Below, one piece after another: positions 17,293-25,178 of a stretch of 64,000 nucleotides of DNA (its first letter is position 1; each line of letters opens with the position of its first letter). The stretch is from Pseudomonas sp. B21-028 (lineage in GTDB: Bacteria > Pseudomonadota > Gammaproteobacteria > Pseudomonadales > Pseudomonadaceae). The stretch covers positions 3,100,001 to 3,164,000 of the forward strand of contig NZ_CP087184.1 in the NCBI RefSeq assembly GCF_024749045.1, read 5' to 3'. The position numbers and the translations under genes were made by a program. The notes under the pieces are model-generated. The model made no database searches. It was not told the origin of the DNA and saw only the letters and a program-made list of their open reading frames with translations.

Positions 17293-18192
17293 GTGAAACT
17301 CATCATTGCCGCAATCTATATCCTGTCCATCGGCTATGTGCACCTGCGCGGACGCGTGCGGCATAAGCTCGGACGCCAGCTAAGCGACCATTCGTCCTTC
17401 CTGGCGCCCGTCAATTGCCTGCTTTACCTGTGTTCTAAACTGCCTAACAAGCCATACCTGAGCCCGGTAGACTTTCCTGGCCTGAGCCCCCTGCAGGCCC
17501 ATTGGGAAGAAATTCGCGCCGAGGGCCAGAGCCTGTTGCAAGCAGGGGCGATCAAGCGTTCAAGTCAATACGACGATGTGGGTTTCAATTCGTTCTTCAA
17601 AACGGGCTGGAAGCGCTTCTATCTGAAATGGTACGGCGACAGCCACCCCTCGGCCATGAAGCTGTGTCCACGCACCACCGAACTGGTGCAGAGCATCGGT
17701 TCGATCAAGGCGGCAATGTTTGCCGAGCTGCCGCCAGGTTCCAGACTGGTTCGGCACCGCGACCCGTACGCCGGGTCCTATCGGTATCACCTGGGCCTGG
17801 AAACCCCCAACGATGCCGGTTGCTATATCAATGTCGATGGCGAGCCTTACCATTGGCGCGATGGCGAGGCGGTGATCTTTGACGAAACCTTCATCCATTA
17901 CGCCGAAAATACCACTTCTCACAACCGCATCATTTTGTTTTGCGACGTGGAGCGTCCGATGAGGTTTCGCTGGGCGACCGCGTTCAATCGCTGGTTCAGC
18001 CGTACTGTGATGGCCGCTGCGGGTGCGCCGAACGATGCCGGTGACAAGACGGGCGGATTGAACCGGGCGTTCTCCAGGCTCTATAAGATTCGCTTGCAGG
18101 GCAAGGCGCTGAAGAAGCGCAACCGAAAGCTGTATTACCTCCAGAAGTGGGCGTTCTTTGGTGGCCTGCTGGCAGTGTTCATCTGGATCTGA
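17293..18192 (+). CDS. lpxO: Lipid A 2-hydroxylase (aspartyl/asparaginyl beta-hydroxylase family)
   Basis: Fe(II)/2-oxoglutarate dioxygenase that hydroxylates the secondary acyl chain of lipid A at the inner membrane. I start it at GTG 17293 (VKLIIAAIYILSIGYVHLRG), which matches the conserved LpxO N-terminus; the frame is open 31 codons upstream but without homology, giving 299 aa, the normal length. NSFFKTGWKRFYLKWYG and the metal-site pair HRDPYAGSYRYHLGL and FIHYAEN are diagnostic. One N-terminal anchor and a hydrophobic C-terminal segment are visible. Monocistronic. Confidence 0.9.
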   Translation: MKLIIAAIYILSIGYVHLRGRVRHKLGRQLSDHSSFLAPVNCLLYLCSKLPNKPYLSPVDFPGLSPLQAHWEEIRAEGQSLLQAGAIKRSSQYDDVGFNSFFKTGWKRFYLKWYGDSHPSAMKLCPRTTELVQSIGSIKAAMFAELPPGSRLVRHRDPYAGSYRYHLGLETPNDAGCYINVDGEPYHWRDGEAVIFDETFIHYAENTTSHNRIILFCDVERPMRFRWATAFNRWFSRTVMAAAGAPNDAGDKTGGLNRAFSRLYKIRLQGKALKKRNRKLYYLQKWAFFGGLLAVFIWI

Positions 18193-18223
18193 ACCCTTGC
18201 CCGGCTCCTACCGGAGCATATGT

Positions 18224-20188
18224 TCATTCCTTGGGCTTTTCTGCATCCAGTTGCTCCCACATCCTGGCGGTGATCCGTTGGCGGTGGCTGTAACCTTCCC
18301 ATGGATCGGCTCTCAGGGCCTTGACCCGTTCAAGGACCGTCTGGATATCCCATTGCTGGGCGTTGCGCAGGCCGTCGAGTTCGGCCCTGGCGACCGGAAC
18401 CGATACCGGCAAGCCCGGCCGGGCGCGTACCGAGTATGCGACGACCGTGCTGGCGCCCCGGGCATTACGCAGGTAATCGACGAATACCTTCCCGATCCGG
18501 TTCCTGGGCCCCATGGTCGCGGTGATCCGTTCCGGCATCTGGCGGGACATGAACTGTGAGATCGCTTTCGCGAAGGCCTTGGTGGCGTCCCAGCCTTCGC
18601 TGCGCGCCAGCGGCACGACGATGTGCATGCCTTTGCCGCCGCTGGTCTTGAGGAACGCCTGCAGGCCCAGCTCATCGAGCACCGACAAGGTCATGCGAGT
18701 GGCCTCGAGCATGGCGCTCCAAGGCAGTGACGGATCGGGGTCCAGGTCCAGGACGAACAGGTCCGGCGTCTCGATCCGGTCGTGGGTGGCGGTCCAGGTA
18801 TGCAGCTCCACCGTGCCCATCTGCGCCGCGCTGATGAGCGCCTGGAGGCTGTCGATTTCCATCAGGGCGGCGTGGCCCGGGTCCAGTCCCGGATCCAGTT
18901 GTCGGATATGGGGGATTTCCAGGCGATCGGCGTGTTTCTGAAAGAACTGTTCCTCGCCGATTCCGTCCGGTGCCCGCAACAGCGCAACGGGGCGCTGTTT
19001 CAGGTGGGGCAGGATCCACGGTGCGATCTGCGCGTAATACTGCGCCAGTTCGACTTTATGCACGCCACTGACACTGTCGATGACGCGCTCGGGATGGGTG
19101 ATTTGCACGCCCTCGACGTCTACCTCGCGTTTCTTGCCGCCGCGCTTGGATTCAGGCGTCCCGGTTTTTCTCGGCAGCGGGTGTTCGCGGACAATCCTGT
19201 TCGCTGGCATGTCGTCGAGTAGCGCCACGAAAGCGGCCTGGTTTACAAGGCCGCTGGCGGTCCATTCGGTGAACTCGACCTCACAGACCAGGTCAGGCTC
19301 GACCCACTGCACGCCGCGACCCTGTGTCGGGTTGACAGGTTTGGCCAGGGGCGAATCAGCGCGCTCCTGGGCGGACAGTCGCTCGTGCAATCGTTTGATT
19401 TCATCCTGGCCGAGCCCGCTGCTGACCCGGCCGGCATACACCCATCCCGAAGAATCTTTGACTGCGAGCAACAAGGCACCGAAGCCGTTGCGCCTGCCTT
19501 GTGGGCGCGTGAACCCGACGATCACGAAGGCCTGGCGCAGCCGGCACTTCAGATTGACCCAGTCGCTGCTGCGCCTTGACACATAAGGGCTGCCCTGACG
19601 CTTGCCGACCACGCGATCCAGCGAGAGGGCGCTGGCGCTTTCCAGGATCTCATCCTCGCTGGCGGAAAAGGCTTCGGAGAAGCGCAGTCGCTTGCCACCG
19701 TGGTGCTTGAGGACTTTTCTCAACGCCGCGCGTCGTTCTTCCACGGGGGTCTGACGCAAGTCCTCGCCATTGAGGAAGGGGGCGTCGAACAGCACGTAGA
19801 CCATGTCCACCGTACGGCCGATTTCGAAGGCGTCGCGCAGGGCGCCCATGTCGGACTGGCCGGTTTCGTCGAGCAGAACCAGGTCGCCGTCCAGCCAACT
19901 GTCTCTCAGGTTCAGCTCCGCCAGGGCCTGGGCGTGCAGTTTGAGGCGTTCGGTCCAATCCTGATGGTCGCGGTTGAACAGGCGGACTTCGCCATCCTCG
20001 ATGCGGGTCAGCAACCGATAGCCATCGAATTTGACTTCATAGCGCCATTCACCGGTGGGCGGTTGCTCCACGGGCGTCGCCAGTTGTGGCAGCAGTCGTT
20101 CGGGAAGGCGTTTTTTGCGGCCCCGTTGGGGGCGGCTGCTCACGGTTCTTTCGGATGTGGGGGCAGATTCACGATCGGCCTTGGCCAT
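18224..20188 (-). CDS. ligD: ATP-dependent DNA ligase/polymerase LigD without phosphoesterase domain
   Basis: Non-homologous end-joining ligase, 654 aa. The ligase catalytic domain comes first with the adenylated lysine in EVKFDGYRL (about 52) and motifs through VGKRQGSPY and WVNLKCRLRQ; the oligonucleotide-binding part follows to about residue 330. The C-terminal half is the archaeo-eukaryotic primase-like polymerase domain (VQITHPERVID, LFVLDLDPDP with the metal aspartates, LKTSGGKGMHIVVPL). The N-terminal 3'-phosphoesterase domain found in the roughly 840-aa P. aeruginosa protein is missing: only about 45 basic residues precede the ligase core. No such domain lies upstream, because ku begins 34 bases before it. 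Co-transcribed with ku. Confidence 0.92.
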   Translation of the reverse strand: MAKADRESAPTSERTVSSRPQRGRKKRLPERLLPQLATPVEQPPTGEWRYEVKFDGYRLLTRIEDGEVRLFNRDHQDWTERLKLHAQALAELNLRDSWLDGDLVLLDETGQSDMGALRDAFEIGRTVDMVYVLFDAPFLNGEDLRQTPVEERRAALRKVLKHHGGKRLRFSEAFSASEDEILESASALSLDRVVGKRQGSPYVSRRSSDWVNLKCRLRQAFVIVGFTRPQGRRNGFGALLLAVKDSSGWVYAGRVSSGLGQDEIKRLHERLSAQERADSPLAKPVNPTQGRGVQWVEPDLVCEVEFTEWTASGLVNQAAFVALLDDMPANRIVREHPLPRKTGTPESKRGGKKREVDVEGVQITHPERVIDSVSGVHKVELAQYYAQIAPWILPHLKQRPVALLRAPDGIGEEQFFQKHADRLEIPHIRQLDPGLDPGHAALMEIDSLQALISAAQMGTVELHTWTATHDRIETPDLFVLDLDPDPSLPWSAMLEATRMTLSVLDELGLQAFLKTSGGKGMHIVVPLARSEGWDATKAFAKAISQFMSRQMPERITATMGPRNRIGKVFVDYLRNARGASTVVAYSVRARPGLPVSVPVARAELDGLRNAQQWDIQTVLERVKALRADPWEGYSHRQRITARMWEQLDAEKPKE

Positions 20189-20221
20189 GACAGATTCCCT
20201 TGTATCGCTAACGTCCGTGGT

Positions 20222-21112
20222 TTAGCCCCGGGAGGCCTTGGGGGCTTTTTTGGCGGGAGCGGATTTACTGGTCTTCGCAGCTTTTGCAGGCGTTTTTGCG
20301 GCGGGCTTGTCAGAGGCCTTGCCCTTGCTGCCCAGGCTGCGCTTGAGCAGTTCGGTCAGGTCGATGACATCGGCGGTCTTGCGCTGTTCTTCGCCCGGGT
20401 CGGTTTCCACTGCTTCGAGCCGGCCTTCGTTGGCCTTCTTCTCCACCAGCTCCATGATCTTGTCCTGGAAACTGTCCCGATAGTCCTGGGGTTCCCAGTC
20501 GGCGCTCATGTCTTGCACCAGGCGCTTGGCCATCTCCAGCTCGCCTTTGACCAGGTTCGGTTTGGTGACCTCGTCACCCAGTTCCAGGATGTCCAGCCCG
20601 CGCACTTCTGCCGGCCAGCGCAGCATCACCAGCACCAGGGCCGACTCCAGGGGCATCAGTGCCGCCAGGTGTTGGCGGGTATGCAGGACGACGTGGGCCA
20701 GGGCCACCTTGTTGGTCTTGATCAGGGTTTCGCGAAGCAAGGCGTAGACTTTGCCGCCACGTTTGTCGGGAGCGAGGAAGTAGGGCGTGTCGATGTTCTG
20801 CAGCGGGATCTTCTCGCTGTCGACGAAAGAAAAGATATCGATGGTCTGGGTCGATTTGGGATGGGCGGAGCGGATTTCCTCCTCGCTGAGCAGCACGTAC
20901 TGGCCTTTCTGGTACTCGACGCCCTTGACGATGTCTTCCTTGGTCACCTCCTTGCCCGTGACCTTGTTGACCCGCTTGTAGCCCACCGGATCCATGCTGC
21001 GCTTGTCCAGCCAGTCGAAATCCACGCCTTGGGACGACGTCGCCGAGACCAGCGCCACGGGAATGTGGACCAGTCCGAAACTGATTGCGCCTTTCCAGAT
21101 TGCCCGTGCCAT
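20222..21112 (-). CDS. ku: Ku homodimeric DNA end-binding protein
   Basis: 296-aa bacterial Ku that encircles double-strand break ends and recruits LigD. It starts MARAIWKGAISFGLVHIPVA, the family hallmark, and contains the beta-barrel ring core through about residue 250. The tail is rich in Lys/Ala/Pro (KTPAKAAKTSKSAPAKK), as in Ku proteins whose tail binds DNA. It lies 33 bases upstream of ligD on the same strand, forming a two-gene NHEJ operon. Confidence 0.95.
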   Translation of the reverse strand: MARAIWKGAISFGLVHIPVALVSATSSQGVDFDWLDKRSMDPVGYKRVNKVTGKEVTKEDIVKGVEYQKGQYVLLSEEEIRSAHPKSTQTIDIFSFVDSEKIPLQNIDTPYFLAPDKRGGKVYALLRETLIKTNKVALAHVVLHTRQHLAALMPLESALVLVMLRWPAEVRGLDILELGDEVTKPNLVKGELEMAKRLVQDMSADWEPQDYRDSFQDKIMELVEKKANEGRLEAVETDPGEEQRKTADVIDLTELLKRSLGSKGKASDKPAAKTPAKAAKTSKSAPAKKAPKASRG

Positions 21113-21244
21113 GCTGCGGTTTCCTTGCCATAAAGGGTTCTCTCTGGTGACCTTCCTGCCTTTGAAAAAGTTTCCATCGGGCGCCGGTTGGCGGTGTGGC
21201 AGGGCGGTGCCTCTTCGATGAATACCGACCCGGAAGGTGCCCTT

Positions 21245-21316
21245 GTGGGAGCGAGCCTGCTCGCGATGGCGGAGTGTCAGTCAACATTGCCATCGCGAGC
21301 AGGCTCGCTCCCACAG
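21245..21316. repeat. REPIN
   Basis: Inverted REP units at 21245-21266 and 21293-21314 within the 324-base region between ku and the next plus-strand gene. Confidence 0.88.
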
Positions 21317-21436
21317 GATTGCTCTCAGAGAAGCCTCGTTACATCTTCAAGCGGATATTTCGCTTAACAACCGTGAACCTGCGCGGTAGCGTGTTTTCGA
21401 TATCCCTGAGCGATTTCCGCGAAGCAGGAGGTACCG

Positions 21437-21778
21437 ATGAACAGGCTCGTACTCGCCATCACCACGCTATTGCTGAGCGCCGTCGCTCAGGCCGCGACAC
21501 CCGGCCAGGGCCCTGTGATCGTGGCCCAGAACCTGCCGGGCAACAACAACCCCTATAACAATCCCATACGTCGGGCCAATCCCAACAGCATGCAGGGAAC
21601 CCAGCCCAACGTACCGACGATCCATAACAACCCGACGATTCCGGTGCCTCGTCGACCGACCCTGGAAAACGGCGGTATCGGCAATGGCTATCCGCGTTCG
21701 GGCCCGCCGGCCGGTTCGCCCAGGCCCACCATCGAATCCGGTACGCCACCCAGGAACCCGAACGGCAGCAATCGCTAG
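21437..21778 (+). CDS. Small secreted Pro/Asn/Gly-rich protein
   Basis: 113 aa. The N-terminus MNRLVLAITTLLLSAVAQA is a signal peptide with cleavage after AQA. The mature part is low-complexity and disordered, with repeated NNP/PTI/PRRPT turns (NNNPYNNP, HNNPTIPVPRRPT, PPRNPNGSNR). AGGAGG lies 8 bases before the start. It precedes the PQQ sugar dehydrogenase by 33 bases and is probably co-transcribed. I do not recognise a family; a periplasmic or surface location is likely. Confidence 0.75.
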   Translation: MNRLVLAITTLLLSAVAQAATPGQGPVIVAQNLPGNNNPYNNPIRRANPNSMQGTQPNVPTIHNNPTIPVPRRPTLENGGIGNGYPRSGPPAGSPRPTIESGTPPRNPNGSNR

Positions 21779-21811
21779 TCGTCCTGTTATCCATCACAGA
21801 AGGAAGTGTGC

Positions 21812-22960
21812 ATGTTGCGTAAAACACTCCAGGCCGCGCTCTGCGCCAGTGCGGCCCTGACCCTGGCCGCGCCGGCCTGCGCCGCGCAAACCCAGGTATT
21901 GAAGAGTGAAGAGGGCACCGTGGAGGTGACCACCGTGGTCAGGGGCCTGGAACATCCCTGGTCCGTGGCGTTCCTGCCGGGGCAGCGGGGCATGCTGGTC
22001 ACGGAGAGACCGGGCAATCTGCGTCTGGTGAGCCCCGATGGTCGGCTGTCGGCGCCATTGAGCGGTGTGCCCGAGGTATGGGCCAACGGCCAGGGTGGTT
22101 TGCTGGATGTGGTGCTGTCGCCGGACTTCAAACAGGATCGCACCGTGTACCTGTCCTACGCCGAAGCCGGTAAAGACGGCAAGGCCGGTACCGCGGTAGG
22201 TCGCGGGCAGTTGTCCGAAGACCTCAAGAGCCTGGAGAACTTCGATGTGATTTTCCGTCAGCAGCCCAAGCTCTCCACGGGTAATCACTTCGGCTCGCGG
22301 CTGGTCTTCGACCGCGAGGGTTACCTGTTCGTCACCCTGGGGGAAAACAACGACCGGGCGACGGCCCAGGACCTGGACAAGCTGCAAGGCAAGATCGTGC
22401 GCATCTACCCGGACGGCAAGGTGCCGGATGACAACCCTTTTGTTGGCCAGAAGAATGTCCGTCCCGAGATCTGGTCCTATGGCATTCGCAATCCCCAAGG
22501 GGCCGCGCTCAACCCCTGGAACGGCACGTTGTGGGAAAACGAGCATGGCCCCAGGGGCGGCGACGAACTGAATATCATCGAGCGTGGCAAGAACTACGGC
22601 TGGCCGCTGGCGACCCATGGCATCAACTACTCCGGCGCACCGATTCCCGAAGCCCAGGGCAAGAACGCCGAAGGCACGCTTGGCCCGCACCATGTCTGGC
22701 AAGTCTCGCCGGGCCTCAGCGGCATGGCGTTCTATGACGACGAGCGTTTCAAGCCTTGGCGGCACAACGTCTTCATCGGTGCGCTGGTGTCCCGCAACCT
22801 GATCCGCTTGCAGATGGAAGGCGACAAGGTCGTGCACGAAGAGCGCCTGCTGGGCGAGCTCAAGGAGCGGATCCGCGATGTGCGCCAGGGACCGGATGGC
22901 TACCTGTATGTCCTGACGGATGAAAACGACGGGGCACTGTATAAAGTCGGGCTCAAATGA
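21812..22960 (+). CDS. Periplasmic PQQ-dependent aldose sugar dehydrogenase (YliI-like)
   Basis: 382 aa from ATG 21812 (AAGGAAG upstream). Signal peptide MLRKTLQAALCASAALTLAAPACA. The mature six-bladed beta-propeller shows the soluble glucose dehydrogenase B pattern: GLEHPWSVAFLPG, catalytic-His segment STGNHFGSRLVFDREGYLFV, IWSYGIRNPQG, ENEHGPRGGDELNIIE and GLSGMAFY. Such enzymes oxidise aldoses to lactones using PQQ and calcium. In this window it may complement the kgu pathway by oxidising sugars in the periplasm; that link is inference. Confidence 0.9.
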   Translation: MLRKTLQAALCASAALTLAAPACAAQTQVLKSEEGTVEVTTVVRGLEHPWSVAFLPGQRGMLVTERPGNLRLVSPDGRLSAPLSGVPEVWANGQGGLLDVVLSPDFKQDRTVYLSYAEAGKDGKAGTAVGRGQLSEDLKSLENFDVIFRQQPKLSTGNHFGSRLVFDREGYLFVTLGENNDRATAQDLDKLQGKIVRIYPDGKVPDDNPFVGQKNVRPEIWSYGIRNPQGAALNPWNGTLWENEHGPRGGDELNIIERGKNYGWPLATHGINYSGAPIPEAQGKNAEGTLGPHHVWQVSPGLSGMAFYDDERFKPWRHNVFIGALVSRNLIRLQMEGDKVVHEERLLGELKERIRDVRQGPDGYLYVLTDENDGALYKVGLK

Positions 22961-22989
22961 CCCGGATCCTGTAGGCACCCGGAAAAACT

Positions 22990-23209
22990 GTGGGAGCGAG
23001 CCTGCTCGCGGTGAGGGGTAGCCAGTCAATATTTCATCAACTGACACACTGCCATCGCGAGCAGGCTCGCTCCCACCCGGTTTTCGTATGATCAGAGAGT
23101 CGAGTCCAACACGGGCCCCTGTGGGAGCGAGCCTGCTCGCGATGACGGCGGCACATTCAACCTTTCTGTAACAGAGACACCGCCATCGCGAGCAAGCTCG
23201 CTCCCACAG
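22990..23209. repeat. Two consecutive REPINs (four REP units)
   Basis: Units at about 22990-23011, 23054-23075, 23121-23142 and 23186-23207 alternate in orientation and end about 30 bases before the predicted ilvA leader promoter. Confidence 0.87.
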
Positions 23210-23239
23210 GGATTATTGCTGGACAAGCGCAACTCACCA

Positions 23240-23268
23240 TTGACTTGCCAGCAGTGCCCGGCTAATTT
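23240..23268 (+). promoter_or_regulatory. Predicted sigma70 promoter of the ilvA leader
   Basis: TTGACT (23240-23245), a 17-base spacer, and TAATTT (23263-23268). The expected start is near 23275, which is the A of the leader-peptide ATG. Confidence 0.55.
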
Positions 23269-23274
23269 CCAGCC

Positions 23275-23340
23275 ATGACTTCTACCGTACTGCGCAGCCA
23301 GCCAAGCATTATTACCGCCATTCCTTATCTGGCGGGCTAG
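23275..23340 (+). CDS. Predicted 21-aa ilvA leader peptide
   Basis: The ORF reads MTSTVLRSQPSIITAIPYLA plus Gly, then TAG. It has Ile at codons 12, 13 and 16, Thr at 2, 4 and 14, and Val and Leu at 5, 6 and 19, so it samples the branched-chain amino acids and the substrate of the downstream enzyme. No Shine-Dalgarno is seen; the ATG sits at the predicted transcription start, so translation would be leaderless. Its 3' end can base-pair with the following terminator, giving an attenuator in which stalling at the Ile pair frees the antiterminator. Predicted from geometry only. Confidence 0.55.
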   Translation: MTSTVLRSQPSIITAIPYLAG

Positions 23341-23355
23341 CTGACGGCTGCACCC

Positions 23356-23380
23356 AACCCGCCCTTGAGGCGGGTTTTTT
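23356..23380 (+). terminator. Attenuator terminator upstream of ilvA
   Basis: AACCCGCC (23356-23363) pairs with GGCGGGTT (23369-23376), followed by a T-run to 23380. It lies 16 bases after the leader stop and 40 bases before ilvA. Upstream GGCGGG (23331-23336) can pair with CCCGCC (23358-23363) as an antiterminator, and CAGCCAGCC (23295-23303) can pair with GGCTAGCTG (23335-23343) as an anti-antiterminator. Confidence 0.82.
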
Positions 23381-23420
23381 CTTTCTGTCTCCCGGGCCCG
23401 ATTCAAACCAGGAGACCGCC

Positions 23421-24428
23421 ATGACCGCTTCCCGCCCCGAGCAAACCTTGCTGGAGCATTACGTTAAGAAGATCCTCGCCGCGCCGGTGTACGAACTCGC
23501 CGTGCGCACACCGCTGCAAGCGGCTCCTGCGCTGTCCGAAACCCTGGGAAACCGGATCCTGCTCAAGCGTGAAGACCTGCAACCGACGTTTTCCTTCAAG
23601 ATCCGAGGCGCCTACAACAAACTCGTGCAATTGACGCCGGAGCAGCGAGCCCGTGGCGTCATCACCGCTTCGGCCGGCAACCATGCCCAGGGGGTTGCAC
23701 TGGCGGCACGGGAGCTGGGAATCTCGGCCTGCATCGTCATGCCGGTGACCACGCCGCAGCTGAAAGTGCTGGGCGTGCGTCATCGCGGTGCCGAGGCGCT
23801 GCTGCACGGCGAGAGTTTTCCGTTCGCCCTGGCGCATGCGCTGGAACTGGCCCGGCAGACCGGTAGAGAGTTCGTTTCACCGTTCGATGATCCGGATGTC
23901 ATCGCCGGCCAAGGCACGGTCGCCATGGAAATACTGCGCCAGCACAGCGGTGCGCTGGACGCCATCTTCGTCCCGGTCGGCGGTGGGGGCCTGATCGCCG
24001 GGGTTGCGGCCTACGTTAAATACCTGCGTCCGGAAGTCCGCATCATCGGTGTGGAATCGCAACACTCCGCTTGCTTGCAGGCGGCGCTGGCTGCAGACGA
24101 GCGCGTTGTCCTGCCGACCGTGGGAACCTTCGCCGATGGTGTCGCCGTGGCGCAGATCGGCGCCCATGGTTTCGATGTCTGCCGCTTTTGTGTCGACGAG
24201 GTGATGACCGTCAGCGACGACCAGCTCTGCGCTGCGATCAAGGACATCTATGATGACACCCGTTCCATCACCGAGCCCTCCGGAGCCCTGGCCGTGGCGG
24301 GCATCAAACAGTACGTCGCTCGCACCGGTGCCCGTGGCCAGACCCTGATCGCCATCGACTCGGGGGCCAACATCAACTTCGACAGTTTGCGCCATGTGGC
24401 GGAGCGTGCCGCCGTCGAAACAGCCTGA
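23421..24428 (+). CDS. ilvA: Threonine ammonia-lyase, short form without regulatory domain
   Basis: PLP enzyme converting threonine to 2-oxobutanoate, the first step of isoleucine synthesis. 335 aa. The PLP lysine is in TFSFKIRGAYNK (about 59), the substrate loop is SAGNHAQGVA (about 84), the phosphate-binding glycines are VPVGGGGLIAG (about 185) and the C-terminal helix reads NFDSLRHVAER. Biosynthetic IlvA is about 500 aa, with ACT-like domains that bind Ile/Val; this protein stops where they would begin, so feedback inhibition by isoleucine is not expected. No frameshifted remainder follows. The leader peptide and terminator upstream suggest control by attenuation instead. AGGAG precedes the start. 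Confidence 0.9.
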   Translation: MTASRPEQTLLEHYVKKILAAPVYELAVRTPLQAAPALSETLGNRILLKREDLQPTFSFKIRGAYNKLVQLTPEQRARGVITASAGNHAQGVALAARELGISACIVMPVTTPQLKVLGVRHRGAEALLHGESFPFALAHALELARQTGREFVSPFDDPDVIAGQGTVAMEILRQHSGALDAIFVPVGGGGLIAGVAAYVKYLRPEVRIIGVESQHSACLQAALAADERVVLPTVGTFADGVAVAQIGAHGFDVCRFCVDEVMTVSDDQLCAAIKDIYDDTRSITEPSGALAVAGIKQYVARTGARGQTLIAIDSGANINFDSLRHVAERAAVETA

Positions 24429-24610
24429 CACGACCTGTCATCGCTTTTTTCGACTACCCGACGGATGCCCGGCCCCGCCTTTGCAAATTGGGGCTACTCT
24501 AGCCTTCGGACAGCAAGAAAGTGATTGCGGTCTGCATGCAGTTTGCAAGAAGGAAGCGCCGTTCTCTTGCATTTTGCACGGGACGTTCGGCGCGCCGGCA
24601 CACTAAGTTG

Positions 24611-24624
24611 TTGATTTATATCAA
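24611..24624. promoter_or_regulatory. Perfect Anr/FNR/Dnr-type box
   Basis: TTGATTTATATCAA matches the TTGAT-N4-ATCAA consensus of the oxygen-responsive Anr and the Dnr regulators. It lies about 190 bases upstream of the DUF1652 gene in an AT-rich 386-base gap after ilvA. If placed at -41.5 it predicts a start near 24659. Confidence 0.7.
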
Positions 24625-24643
24625 ACAAAAATGTGGCAAATGC

Positions 24644-24658
24644 AGGCATGTTCTTTGC
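24644..24658 (+). promoter_or_regulatory. Possible sigma54 promoter
   Basis: AGGCATGTTCTTTGC fits TGGCAC-N5-TTGC with two mismatches and correct GG/GC spacing, 20 bases after the Anr box. It may be a chance match; an Anr-dependent sigma70 promoter in the same place is the alternative. Confidence 0.35.
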
Positions 24659-24814
24659 GGGATGGTTCAGGAGTTCGCTTCCCGGGCTCATTGATCAGAA
24701 CGCCAAGAAATGAACATACGACACGGTATTCGTAGTCTCAGTCCACAAGGAAGAAACGGACGAAGTACCGACGTTGTAAACATAAATTGGCCGCCTCAAC
24801 AGGAGAGAGTTGCC

Positions 24815-25096
24815 ATGTTTCTATCTGCCCTCGAAATGCGCAATATCATTGAAAGCAGTTTGTTGCCCAAGCGCTCGCAATGCACCTTGTCACCCGATCT
24901 GACGATGACGATCAAGATTTTCGATGATCATGAAACCGACCGTGTGGCCTTGATCAAGTCCAATATCGATGCCAATAAACTCACTGGCTGTCGGGCGATC
25001 AACGACCTGATTGCCGAGTTGCGTACCGAACTCGACCACAACCACGGCAGTGGGAACTACTTTCATCAACAACATCACCGTATGACCGGGCGCTGA
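24815..25096 (+). CDS. DUF1652 small protein
   Basis: 93 aa from ATG 24815 (AGGAGAGA 8 bases upstream); the frame is open 35 codons further upstream but those codons look like leader DNA. The sequence LSALEMRNIIESSLLPKRSQ, followed by CTLSPDLTMTIKIFD and ending INDLIAELRTELD, matches the DUF1652 family of short Pseudomonas proteins. Its role is unknown. The His/Asn-rich tail (DHNHGSGNYFHQQHH) could bind metal; this is speculative. The Anr-type box upstream suggests induction at low oxygen. Confidence 0.8.
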   Translation: MFLSALEMRNIIESSLLPKRSQCTLSPDLTMTIKIFDDHETDRVALIKSNIDANKLTGCRAINDLIAELRTELDHNHGSGNYFHQQHHRMTGR

Positions 25097-25118
25097 TCGC
25101 GGCCTGTCTCGGTAATCT

Positions 25119-25155
25119 GACGCCCGGGTCCGGCTGGTAGCCGAACCCGGGCGTC
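25119..25155. terminator. Long hairpin between convergent small genes
   Basis: ACGCCCGGGTCCGGCT (25120-25135) pairs with AGCCGAACCCGGGCGT (25139-25154) with one mismatch and a 3-base loop. It lies between the convergent DUF1652 and DUF2790 genes and probably ends both transcripts; neither side has a clear U-run. Confidence 0.65.
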
Positions 25156-25178
25156 CAGTTTCAATGCGGCGATGGCAT

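Noticed and set aside
24644..24658. Firm sigma54 promoter call
   Set aside because: Two mismatches in the -24 element and an overlapping, better supported Anr box; kept only as a low-confidence site.
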